DNA of 12,766 nucleotides from Caryophanales bacterium UBA1744 (GTDB lineage: Bacteria > Bacillota_I > Bacilli_A > RFN20 > CAG-826). The notes beneath the pieces are model-generated. The model saw only the letters and a list, made by a program, of their open reading frames with translations. It was not told the origin of the DNA and did no database searches. Positions within the stretch are counted from its first letter, which is position 1. Each line of letters opens with the position of its first letter. This document shows positions 6,590-12,766 of this stretch, in pieces. Position numbers and translations under genes: made by a program. The stretch covers positions 6,384 through 19,149 of the forward strand of contig DCHU01000052.1 of NCBI GenBank assembly GCA_002314915.1, given 5' to 3'.

Positions 6590-7758
6590 ATATGTTTTTT
6601 GCTGTTTTCGACCGCTCGGTTATAGAGCTTTTCGATTTTCCAGGCGTGGAAGTGGCTTCCGGTGATTCCGAAGTATCCTTCTTCTGTTGTGAAGAGAACA
6701 GTCTTTCCGAAGTAGAGGAGAGAGAAGAAGCGGATCTTGCTGAATCTGAATATTCTGCCGTTTATTTCCATCCTATCTTTATAGATAAGCATTTCCTGGT
6801 TCTTTGCCAAGTCGTGTCTCTCGTGTGTTTCCTGCTGAACCTCGTAGAGTATTAAGTCCGTATCCTTGAATAAGAGTTCATCATCGCCCTTATCTTCAAG
6901 ATCCTCATCGAATTTCTTCTTCTGCCATTCGCCCCAGTCATAGACGTTATTGAACTTGAGTTTATCTCCGATCAACTGCCCATATTCATCATAGATGCCA
7001 TCGGTGTGGCAGCATGTGCATTCGAAGTGATTTCCTTTGGAAACCATTGAGTCATATGAACCGCATTCAGGGCAGATGATGAGGTAGTTCTCAAGGCCTT
7101 CCGCAAGGTTCTTGCCCCTATATTTATAACGCAGCTCTTCCTGATGTCTCTGAGCGTTCTCGTATAAATCTCTATTGATGATGTCCGTGACTTCCTGGTC
7201 GGTCATCTTTGAAAGTTGCTCAGATGAGTACACGCCTCTCACTTCTCCGTACATCTGGCCTTTTCTGAAGTTGTAGGCCCAACGTGGTGCGACGAAATAT
7301 CCACCGGTGGTGCGGTATGTGATAAGCGCGCATTTAGCTGCCTTGATCATCTTTCCGATTGCGAGTCCAACCTGGAGAGTCTCGCCATTGAATGAACGGC
7401 ATCCCTCTGGCCAGAATGAAACGTTATATCCTTCTCTCAATCTCGACATGACATCCATAACCATTTTGATGTGGTTAGCACCTCTAGGTGCTGGTATTGG
7501 ATGGATGCCCCAGTCAAGTATCGGCCCGAACCACGTTCTTAAAAGATGCTCGCCGGTAACGAAATATGTGTGCTTCTTGGTCGCCTTCATAATCATCCAC
7601 ATATCCGCTTCGGTCAAATGGTTTGCGAGCATGACATATGGTTCGTTCATTTCAGGAACCATCTCTGTTTTGAATTTATATTTTCTGAGACTTGGTCCAG
7701 CGATGGTGGTTCTGACCAACTGATACCAGAATACGTGTCTCTTGTGATGCTTAATCAT
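6580..7758 (-). CDS. PlsC-like acyltransferase fused to a zinc ribbon and C-terminal domain
   Basis: 392 aa. The N-terminal part (about 35-200) has the glycerolipid acyltransferase motifs: NHLTEAD (HX4D, His47 and Asp52) and FWPEGCRS (115-122, matching FPEGTRS), spaced as in 1-acylglycerol-3-phosphate acyltransferases. The expected activity is transfer of an acyl chain to a lipid precursor at the inner membrane face. Unusually, a zinc ribbon follows (CPEC at 229-232, CTCC at 247-250), then a charged region and a C-terminal part (about 300-390) rich in beta strands. Typical PlsC proteins are about 200-260 aa and lack these parts. No transmembrane helix is evident. No Shine-Dalgarno site precedes the ATG; TATTCT lies 6 nt upstream. 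The acyl acceptor is unknown. Confidence 0.82.
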   Translation of the reverse strand: MIKHHKRHVFWYQLVRTTIAGPSLRKYKFKTEMVPEMNEPYVMLANHLTEADMWMIMKATKKHTYFVTGEHLLRTWFGPILDWGIHPIPAPRGANHIKMVMDVMSRLREGYNVSFWPEGCRSFNGETLQVGLAIGKMIKAAKCALITYRTTGGYFVAPRWAYNFRKGQMYGEVRGVYSSEQLSKMTDQEVTDIINRDLYENAQRHQEELRYKYRGKNLAEGLENYLIICPECGSYDSMVSKGNHFECTCCHTDGIYDEYGQLIGDKLKFNNVYDWGEWQKKKFDEDLEDKGDDELLFKDTDLILYEVQQETHERHDLAKNQEMLIYKDRMEINGRIFRFSKIRFFSLLYFGKTVLFTTEEGYFGITGSHFHAWKIEKLYNRAVENSKKHIRG

Positions 7759-7764
7759 GCGAAA

Positions 7765-7793
7765 AGAATACTACTTTTTGTAAACTAACACAA
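7765..7793 (-). promoter_or_regulatory. Possible leaderless promoter of the acyltransferase-like gene
   Basis: On the minus strand TTGTGT (7793-7788), a 17-nt spacer, TATTCT (7770-7765), then 6 nt (TTTCGC) to the ATG at 7758. Both hexamers deviate from consensus, but the spacing is ideal and there is no ribosome binding site. Confidence 0.35.
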
Positions 7794-7810
7794 ACGGATA
7801 CACGCAAAAG

Positions 7811-7830
7811 TTGACACACTTGTGTATAAT
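7811..7830 (+). promoter_or_regulatory. -10 box and inverted repeat before the nucleotidase gene
   Basis: Consensus TATAAT (7825-7830) lies exactly 6 nt before the ATG at 7837, giving an expected start on the A of ATG. TTGACA (7811-7816) is present but only 8 nt away, too close for a normal -35/-10 pair. A 12-bp inverted repeat ACACA-ct-TGTGT (7814-7825) spans this gap and touches the -10 box, as an operator would. Confidence 0.45.
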
Positions 7831-7836
7831 GTGCGC

Positions 7837-9651
7837 ATGAAGAAAAATACATTTGCACTTTTAGTTATTTCGGCAATCGTCCTCGCTGGCTGCGGAAACT
7901 CACAATTCAACTTCCCAAGCCTCAGCGTAAGCGATGCCCCTAATTCCAGCGTTGAACAGTCATCTGAAGAAGTGGTGACATCAAGCAAAGAATCATCCGA
8001 AGAACAGCCGTCATCAGAGCAATCCTCCAGTGAGCAGAAGACCTCATCCGAGCAAAAGACTTCTTCCAGCGAACAGAAAACCTCTTCTAGCGAGCAAAAG
8101 ACCTCATCAAGTTCGAGCGAGCAGAAGACATCATCCAGTTCGAGTTCCTCATCATCAGAGAAGCCCGTTGTAACTGAAGACAGAAAAATAAGCTTATACG
8201 CTATCAATGATTTCCATGGACAGGTGGTAGAGACCTCTTCAGAATCCGAAATAGGCGCTGCAAAGCTTTTCTCATATCTCAAAGACAAGAATGACCAAGG
8301 AAATACATTGCTCTGCAATCAGGGCGATTTGTACCAAGGTTCTTTAGAATCAAACTACAACAGAGGCCGTCTTTTAACAGATGTAATGAACTACACCGGT
8401 TTTGACTGCATGACCCTTGGAAACCATGAGTTTGACTGGTCACAAAGCGCAATCACGGCAAACAAAGAAGTTTCATATTCATCTAAAGATGTGATCACAC
8501 ACAAGACCCCGTTCCTTGCGGCGAATATCTATGACTACGATATCTCCACCCACAAAGTTGGAACGACCCAGAAATCATCATTAGGTCAGCCATACACAAT
8601 CTCAACCCTTGAGAATGGTCTTAAAGTCGGAATCATCGGCGTTATCGGAACGGATCAGATTACTTCAATCTCATCCCAGTTCGTCGATGACATCACATTC
8701 GTTGATCCAATCGGAAAGGTCAAAGAATTGTCCGATAAGTTGAGAACCGAAGAAGAAGTGGACTTTGTCGTTGCTTCAATCCACTCAGGAACAGATACAT
8801 CCAATTCGGATGCAACAATCAACCAAGCTCCTTTGGCGAATGTCAGCACGGTTTCGGGCAAGAGATACTGCGATGCCGTTTTGACCGCTCACACCCATTC
8901 TGAAGACTATGAGGAAATCAATGGAGTACCATTCATTCAAGATGGATGTAATGGCAAAGCCATTGGTAACCTTGAATTCACGGTTTCTCCAGATGGAACG
9001 GTCACATATGATGGACATAACGTTTATCACTATAACGACATCAAGAACCAAACCGTAAACTCCAACATCAAATCAATCATCGATAGATATGCATTGGAAA
9101 CCGATGCGATTGGAAGCGAGAAACTCACCTCATTCACAGGTGGAAGCTGGTCATACACAAATCACGTTCCAAACATCCTTGCCGAATCTCTCTACATGGA
9201 AGCGGTGAATGAAGGCTACGATGTCCAATACGCCATGGTCAATAAGACTAGAGCAACCCTCTACACCGGAGACATCACTTATAGTGGTCTCTTCAACTCC
9301 GTCCCATTCGACAATGAAGTAATGGTGGTGGAATGTACAGGCTCCGACCTCATCAACGAGGCTAACTATAACTATGTGTATAGAGGCATCGGCGATGCAG
9401 TCGACACCACAAAGACATACAAAGTCGCGGTCATCGATTACCTTGCAACTCATAGAAACAAGAATAGATATTACGATTATTTCCCAAGCATGAAACTCAA
9501 GGGAACGCTAGAGAAAGACGGAGAGTCATACATCTATAGAGACATCCTCTCGGATTACCTCAAGACAAAGTCTTCCTGGTCAAATACAAACTATTCAACC
9601 AACACAAACAACAGATTCAATAAGACGTTAACAAACGCGGTGGCATTATAA
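7837..9651 (+). CDS. Surface lipoprotein 5'-nucleotidase / 2',3'-cyclic phosphodiesterase family
   Basis: 604 aa from the ATG at 7837. A GTG five codons upstream is in frame but lies before the -10 box and is unlikely. Residues 1-19 are a lipoprotein signal with lipobox LAGC (Cys19). Residues 37-109 are a Ser/Glu/Gln/Lys/Thr spacer. The metallophosphoesterase domain (about 115-395) carries the two-metal motifs: NDFHG (Asp125, His127), QGDLYQGS (Asp164), GNHEFD (Asn196, His197), His316 in ASIHSG and AHTHSED (His352, His354). These match the metal ligands of UshA-type enzymes. The 5'-nucleotidase C-terminal substrate-binding domain (about 420-575) follows. The likely role is extracellular hydrolysis of nucleotides to nucleosides and phosphate. 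It heads a tight gene cluster; a nitroreductase gene begins 2 nt after its stop. Confidence 0.92.
   Translation: MKKNTFALLVISAIVLAGCGNSQFNFPSLSVSDAPNSSVEQSSEEVVTSSKESSEEQPSSEQSSSEQKTSSEQKTSSSEQKTSSSEQKTSSSSSEQKTSSSSSSSSSEKPVVTEDRKISLYAINDFHGQVVETSSESEIGAAKLFSYLKDKNDQGNTLLCNQGDLYQGSLESNYNRGRLLTDVMNYTGFDCMTLGNHEFDWSQSAITANKEVSYSSKDVITHKTPFLAANIYDYDISTHKVGTTQKSSLGQPYTISTLENGLKVGIIGVIGTDQITSISSQFVDDITFVDPIGKVKELSDKLRTEEEVDFVVASIHSGTDTSNSDATINQAPLANVSTVSGKRYCDAVLTAHTHSEDYEEINGVPFIQDGCNGKAIGNLEFTVSPDGTVTYDGHNVYHYNDIKNQTVNSNIKSIIDRYALETDAIGSEKLTSFTGGSWSYTNHVPNILAESLYMEAVNEGYDVQYAMVNKTRATLYTGDITYSGLFNSVPFDNEVMVVECTGSDLINEANYNYVYRGIGDAVDTTKTYKVAVIDYLATHRNKNRYYDYFPSMKLKGTLEKDGESYIYRDILSDYLKTKSSWSNTNYSTNTNNRFNKTLTNAVAL
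7945..8163 (+). repeat. SSEQKT linker repeats in the nucleotidase gene
   Basis: Low-complexity codons for Ser, Glu, Gln, Lys and Thr, with repeated SSEQKT/SSSEQKT units ending in a run of nine serines. A 17-nt stretch at 8032-8048 is identical, and in the same frame, to 514-530 in the other lipoprotein gene. Confidence 0.85.
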
Positions 9652-9653
9652 AC

Positions 9654-10187
9654 ATGGATACATTAGAAGCTTTATACACTAGATACAGCTGCAGAGAATT
9701 CACTGATGAAGTGGTCTCGGATGAGGATATCGAAAAGATACTCAAAGCAGCCCTTGCAGCGCCTTCAGCCTGCAACACCAGAAACTGGAGTTTTATCGTC
9801 GTCCGCGATAGAGAAACCCTCCTCAAGATGAATGAGGCAAACGGACCTGCCGCAAACGCGCTCCAGACCGCAAACTTTGCAGTCCTCATCGTATGCGACA
9901 AGAACATCATGTGGCCTAAGTTCCCTGAGTATTATGTAATTGACGGAGCAATCGCAGGCGAGAACATGTGCATCGCGGCAACATCTTTAGGCATTGGTTC
10001 ACTTTGGCTTGGCACTTGGCCACAGCCAAACAAGATGGATGCTGAGAGAGCGGTTTTCAACCTTCCTGAAAACCTCATACCTCACTCAGTCATAGCCTTT
10101 GGCTACGCAAAAGACAAATCAAGAATCGGAGAGCTTAACAAAGGCCTTAAAGACCCAACTCCAAAGATTCACTGGGAGAAGTGGTAA
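9654..10187 (+). CDS. Nitroreductase-family FMN oxidoreductase
   Basis: 177 aa. The FMN-binding start of the family is clear: YTRYSCREFTDE with Arg10, Ser12 and Arg14, then APSACNTRNW (36-45) and the GIGSLWLGTW segment (113-122) of the second FMN site. The length fits the short, single-domain members. They form dimers with FMN at the interface and reduce nitro groups, quinones or related substrates using NAD(P)H; the physiological substrate is not predictable. The start lies 2 nt after the nucleotidase stop, with GGTGG about 10 nt upstream as the only ribosome-binding candidate, so coupling to the upstream gene is likely. Its stop overlaps the next start (TAATG). Confidence 0.9.
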   Translation: MDTLEALYTRYSCREFTDEVVSDEDIEKILKAALAAPSACNTRNWSFIVVRDRETLLKMNEANGPAANALQTANFAVLIVCDKNIMWPKFPEYYVIDGAIAGENMCIAATSLGIGSLWLGTWPQPNKMDAERAVFNLPENLIPHSVIAFGYAKDKSRIGELNKGLKDPTPKIHWEKW

Positions 10188-10819
10188 TGAAGAAAGCCAT
10201 CATTTTTGATTTGGACGGAACGATCTGGGATTCTAGGCAAGGAATCAAAGACTCCTGGAATGAGATTTACGAGAAACACACCGGCATCAAGAACCATTTC
10301 ACCGATGAGAAGATATCCGGAGTTCTCGGCAAACCCATGACCGAAATCGGACACATTCTTTTCTCTGAGTTCGGTGATAAGGAGCAAGAAGTGGCAACAG
10401 AGGCCTATCTCCATGAGAACGCATACCTTTGCACCCACCCACAAATCGTATTTGAGGGGATTGTTGAGACTCTAGAGCGACTCAAAGAGAAATATGGACT
10501 CTATATCGTCTCCAACTGCCAATCGGGCTATATCGAAGCGTTCTATGAATGCATGGGACTCCAATATCTCTTTGAGGATCAAGGGTGTTGGGGAGACAAC
10601 AAACTCATGAAGGGCGAGAATATCAAACTCATCATGAAGAAGAACAACATCGAGAAGGCAATCTACGTCGGTGACACTAGAGGGGACGAAATCGCCACAC
10701 GCGAAGCCGGAATCCCGTTCGTCCATGCCGCATACGGATTCGGAGTGGCAGAGTCACCTGATGCCGTTCTTAACGACATAAAAGAATTAGTGGAGGTTGG
10801 CGAACAGCTATTAGGATAG
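10187..10819 (+). CDS. HAD-superfamily phosphatase (phosphoglycolate phosphatase-like)
   Basis: 210 aa from the ATG at 10187; an in-frame GTG two codons upstream is less likely because GGGAGAAG is well placed for the ATG. HAD motifs are complete: FDLDGT (nucleophile Asp8, acid Asp10), IVSNCQ (Ser109), Lys142 and GDTRGDE (Asp163, Asp167). The helical insert between motifs I and II (about 20-90) is the cap of subfamily I, as in phosphoglycolate phosphatase and beta-phosphoglucomutase. It hydrolyses a small phosphate ester in the cytoplasm, substrate unknown. It overlaps the nitroreductase stop by 1 nt, and the following lipoprotein gene starts 1 nt after its TAG. Confidence 0.9.
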   Translation: MKKAIIFDLDGTIWDSRQGIKDSWNEIYEKHTGIKNHFTDEKISGVLGKPMTEIGHILFSEFGDKEQEVATEAYLHENAYLCTHPQIVFEGIVETLERLKEKYGLYIVSNCQSGYIEAFYECMGLQYLFEDQGCWGDNKLMKGENIKLIMKKNNIEKAIYVGDTRGDEIATREAGIPFVHAAYGFGVAESPDAVLNDIKELVEVGEQLLG

Positions 10820-10820
10820 T

Positions 10821-10988
10821 ATGAAAAAGAAAGTCAAAACTATATTGGTTTTAGCCCTTGTTGCAGCCTCATTTTTAACTGCAAGCTGCGCTAGAAAGAG
10901 AAAGCCAAGCGGCACGAAATGCACCGGACAGTGCACAGCAGGACTTGTGGTCCCAACCAACAACGACAATGGAAATTACAGATATTAA
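10821..10988 (+). CDS. 55-residue lipoprotein, function unknown
   Basis: A short gene between the HAD phosphatase and the TPR-like gene. It starts at ATG 10821, one base after the upstream TAG, and ends at TAA 10986-10988. Residues 1-22 are a classic lipoprotein signal: MKKKVK, a hydrophobic core (TILVLALVAASF) and lipobox LTASC with Cys23. The mature 33 residues are ARKRKPSG, then a Cys-x3-Cys pair (34, 38) and a polar tail (VVPTNNDNGNYRY). The clean lipobox and tight placement argue for a real gene. Its last 20 nt overlap the start of the next gene in another frame. There is no strong ribosome binding site (TTAGGATAGT lies before it), so translation is probably coupled to the HAD gene. Confidence 0.75.
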   Translation: MKKKVKTILVLALVAASFLTASCARKRKPSGTKCTGQCTAGLVVPTNNDNGNYRY

Positions 10989-11910
10989 AAACCTATACGA
11001 AAAAGGTGATTACGCAGCGGTTCTCGAACTGACAAAAGACTCCAAAGAGCCTCAGTTCCTGTTCTTTCGCATATCGTCTTTCATCAATGTTCAAAAGGTG
11101 AAAGAAGCGTTATCTTGTCTTTTAGACAATAGACAAGCGTTATTCTATTTCTCGCCTATCAAAACCATTGAGGCAAACATCACTTGCAGATGTTATCTCA
11201 AGGAGTTTGATGAAGCGTATGACGACGTTGAGTATTACCGCAACGAGAAGTACATCTCTCAGGAAGTGGAAGAGGTCATCGCTGGACTCAAAGACCGCAT
11301 AAGAGATGAGGAGAAAGCCTCACTTCTTGAACGCGAGCCAGAAGAGATTGATGAACTCATCAGGACGATTAGAAGAGCAAAAGACGATGAGACCATACTT
11401 TTCTCACTCACCAAGATGGCAAAGTTCCCAAAAGACCTCCCATATTGCGACAAGGTACTCGTCTCATTGCTCAAAGAAAAACACTCATCAGACGTGAAGT
11501 CGTTCGCCCTCATGTTGCTCAAGATGGCAGGCTATGACAAAGAGGTAACATTCGAGAAGAGAGGCAAGAAATACGCTCTTGTGCCTCTATACCTCACACT
11601 CCCGTTCATGGATGAGGCCATCAAAGATGAGATGTCACTTATGTCTAGCCTGACAAAAGACTCGACAATCGCAAAAGTGGCAACATCGCTATTCAATCAA
11701 TACACCATGGAAATCTATCCTGATAACTGGATGGAAGAGGAAGGGGATGAGACCCTCATTGCAGTCTCGTTCTTATCCCTCGCCATGGATTATCTCCAAA
11801 TTCCAAACAGCGACATCGCCAAGGAATTTGACATAAGGGAAATTGACCTACAGGTCACAAAAAAGACCATCCAAACCGTTTTTGACCTCAAAAACAGTGG
11901 CATTTTATAA
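10969..11910 (+). CDS. TPR-like helical protein upstream of tig (YsoA-like position)
   Basis: 313 aa from the ATG at 10969; the frame opens at a TTG 24 nt upstream, but that codon is less likely. The sequence is almost entirely helical with paired-helix patterns (LYEKGDYAAVLELTK, CRCYLKEFDEAYDDVEYY) typical of tetratricopeptide repeats in about the first 110 residues. An acidic, charged helix follows (about 110-140), then a second helical domain. There is no signal peptide, so it is cytoplasmic. It resembles TPR proteins found upstream of tig in Bacilli (ysoA in Bacillus subtilis) and may match the DUF3196 type of Mollicutes, from memory and unverified. It overlaps the small lipoprotein gene by 20 nt, with no visible ribosome binding site, so translational coupling is likely. 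Role: probably protein-protein contacts. Confidence 0.8.
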   Translation: MEITDIKNLYEKGDYAAVLELTKDSKEPQFLFFRISSFINVQKVKEALSCLLDNRQALFYFSPIKTIEANITCRCYLKEFDEAYDDVEYYRNEKYISQEVEEVIAGLKDRIRDEEKASLLEREPEEIDELIRTIRRAKDDETILFSLTKMAKFPKDLPYCDKVLVSLLKEKHSSDVKSFALMLLKMAGYDKEVTFEKRGKKYALVPLYLTLPFMDEAIKDEMSLMSSLTKDSTIAKVATSLFNQYTMEIYPDNWMEEEGDETLIAVSFLSLAMDYLQIPNSDIAKEFDIREIDLQVTKKTIQTVFDLKNSGIL

Positions 11911-11928
11911 CTTTTTGCAATTTTCCAT

Positions 11929-11957
11929 TTGTTTAGTATCTATAGATACGATATATT
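11929..11957 (+). promoter_or_regulatory. tig: Promoter of tig
   Basis: TTGTTT (11929-11934), a 17-nt spacer and TATATT (11952-11957). The ATG at 11994 lies 36 nt after the -10 and is preceded by a GAGGAA site. No convincing terminator separates it from the upstream gene, so some read-through is likely. Confidence 0.5.
11936..11949. promoter_or_regulatory. Perfect 14-bp palindrome in the tig promoter spacer
   Basis: GTATCTATAGATAC equals its own reverse complement and lies exactly between the -35 and -10 boxes of the proposed tig promoter. A dimeric repressor bound here would block RNA polymerase. It is not CIRCE and does not match the CtsR heptad repeat. Confidence 0.5.
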
Positions 11958-11993
11958 ATCAACCGTGCAATTCGAAATGAGGAATCTATAACT

Positions 11994-12766
11994 ATGAAAC
12001 ACAGCATCGAAAATATCGCTCCAAGCCGCGTTAAAGTCATCATCACAGTCGAAGGCGAAGAGTGGGCAGCAGCAAAGGACAAAGCAGTCGCTGCAATCGC
12101 AAAATCCATTAAGATCGATGGATTCAGACAGGGCAAGGCTCCTATCTCACGCGTTAAGATCGAAATCAACAAGAACAGAGCATGGCTCTTAGAAGAAGCA
12201 GAGAGATTCGCAGTCTCAGACGCAGTCTTAAGCCAGGCATTCGCAGAAGAAAAGCTCCCAGTTTATGGCGTTATCTCAAGAGGCGCTACAAAGAGAGACG
12301 AGAACCTTCTCGAGCACGTCGTCTTCGTCGTCTTATTCCCAATGTGCAAACTTGGTGACTACAAGACAGTCAAGGTCGAGAAAGTTGCTCCATCAGTAAC
12401 AGAAGAAGAGGTCAATGCAGAAATCGCACGCCGCTTACAGGACAACGCACTTCTCCAGGTTTCTGAAGAAGCAGCAAAGATGGGCGATACAGTCGTCATG
12501 GACTTCGTCGGTTTCTTACCAGACGAGAACGGAAAGCTCGGAGAACCATTTGAAGGCGGTTCAGCTGAGAACTTCTCACTCGAACTCGGCTCAGGCCAGT
12601 TCATCCCAGGCTTCGAAGAAGCAGTTGTCGGCTTAAAGGCTGGCGAGAAGAAGGACATCAAAGTCAACTTCCCAGAACAGTACGTCGAGAACCTCGCTGG
12701 CAAACCAGCAGTCTTCAAGGTCACAGTCCACGAAGTCAAGGTCAAAGTCGTCCCTGAACTCACAGA
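11994..12766 (+). CDS. tig: Trigger factor (3' truncated by the window end)
   Basis: Ribosome-associated chaperone and peptidyl-prolyl isomerase; 257 codons are visible out of a usual 430 or so. The N-terminal ribosome-binding domain (about 1-115) contains the signature GFRQGKAP at 43-50, the loop that contacts ribosomal protein L23 at the exit tunnel. The FKBP-type PPIase domain spans about 162-248, recognisable by GDTVVMDFVG, FEGGSAENFSLELGSGQFIPGFEEA and KVNFPEQY-like segments. The C-terminal chaperone arms lie beyond the window. The start is at 11994, with GAGGAA upstream and no competing start. Its position after a TPR-like gene matches other Bacilli; clpX would commonly follow but is out of view. 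Codons are strongly C-ending or AGA-rich (ATC, GTC, CTC, AGA), consistent with high expression. Confidence 0.96.
   Translation, partial: MKHSIENIAPSRVKVIITVEGEEWAAAKDKAVAAIAKSIKIDGFRQGKAPISRVKIEINKNRAWLLEEAERFAVSDAVLSQAFAEEKLPVYGVISRGATKRDENLLEHVVFVVLFPMCKLGDYKTVKVEKVAPSVTEEEVNAEIARRLQDNALLQVSEEAAKMGDTVVMDFVGFLPDENGKLGEPFEGGSAENFSLELGSGQFIPGFEEAVVGLKAGEKKDIKVNFPEQYVENLAGKPAVFKVTVHEVKVKVVPELT

Noticed and set aside
7822..7836. GTG start of the nucleotidase five codons upstream
   Set aside because: The extra codons run through the TATAAT box, and no ribosome binding site precedes the GTG; the ATG at 7837 begins a normal lipoprotein signal peptide.
1..12766. Arginine codon reassignment (AGG or CGA), known in some uncultured Bacilli
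   Set aside because: AGG falls at the conserved Arg in the PSGR motif of the GH3 protein and in the HAD protein DSRQG segment; CGA also reads sensibly as Arg.
1..12766. CRISPR array, tRNA/rRNA genes, insertion sequence, prophage or attachment site
   Set aside because: No spaced identical repeats, no cloverleaf sequence, no transposase or integrase frames, and no flanking direct repeats outside coding linkers were seen on either strand.

Overview
The window reads as a low-GC Gram-positive (Bacillota) chromosome segment. The supporting signs are lipobox lipoproteins, AAGAGG/GAGG-type ribosome binding sites, a TPR-like gene directly upstream of the trigger factor gene (the order also seen for ysoA-tig in Bacillus), and no outer-membrane features. 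The extracellular beta-glycosidase, the Ser/Glu/Lys-rich lipoprotein linkers and the collagen-like surface protein suggest a host- or rumen-associated member of the Bacilli (Erysipelotrichales- or Acholeplasma/RF39-like). That placement is an inference. Thirteen stop codons can be read in the window: 11 TAA, 2 TAG and no TGA. Trp is always TGG, and AGG sits at conserved Arg positions.

Layout. (1) 1-161 is the tail of a collagen-like surface protein with a C-terminal membrane segment, closed by a hairpin. (2) 262-4130 is a two-gene unit: a lipoprotein with a CBM6/35-like domain, then a large GH3 glycosidase in the swapped (C-domain first) order, tethered at both ends by membrane segments. It ends in a strong terminator. 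(3) 4261-4953 holds a TetR-family regulator gene on the minus strand and a shared control region with palindromes. (4) 4954-6177 has a 113-aa protein made of six exact-length 16-residue cysteine repeats, then an exported, C-terminally anchored protein. (5) 6088-7758 (minus strand) has a PlsC-like acyltransferase fused to a zinc ribbon, then a five-helix membrane protein whose 3' end overlaps the convergent neighbour by 90 nt. (6) 7837-11910 is a tight five-gene cluster: lipoprotein 5'-nucleotidase/cyclic phosphodiesterase, nitroreductase, HAD phosphatase, a 55-aa lipoprotein and a TPR-like protein. (7) 11994-12766 is tig, truncated by the window edge, with its own promoter and a perfect 14-bp palindrome in the promoter spacer.

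How it fits together. Unit 2 looks like a cell-surface saccharide-degrading pair, the lipoprotein holding glycan near the tethered enzyme. The first gene of unit 6 may release nucleosides outside the cell, and the rest of the cluster is housekeeping-like and linked by overlaps. Three genes (6552-, 7758-, 7837+) lack a Shine-Dalgarno site and have a -10-like hexamer exactly 6 nt before the ATG, which suggests leaderless transcripts. The least explained part is 4289-6552: a regulator next to a cysteine-repeat protein and two membrane or exported proteins of unknown function.
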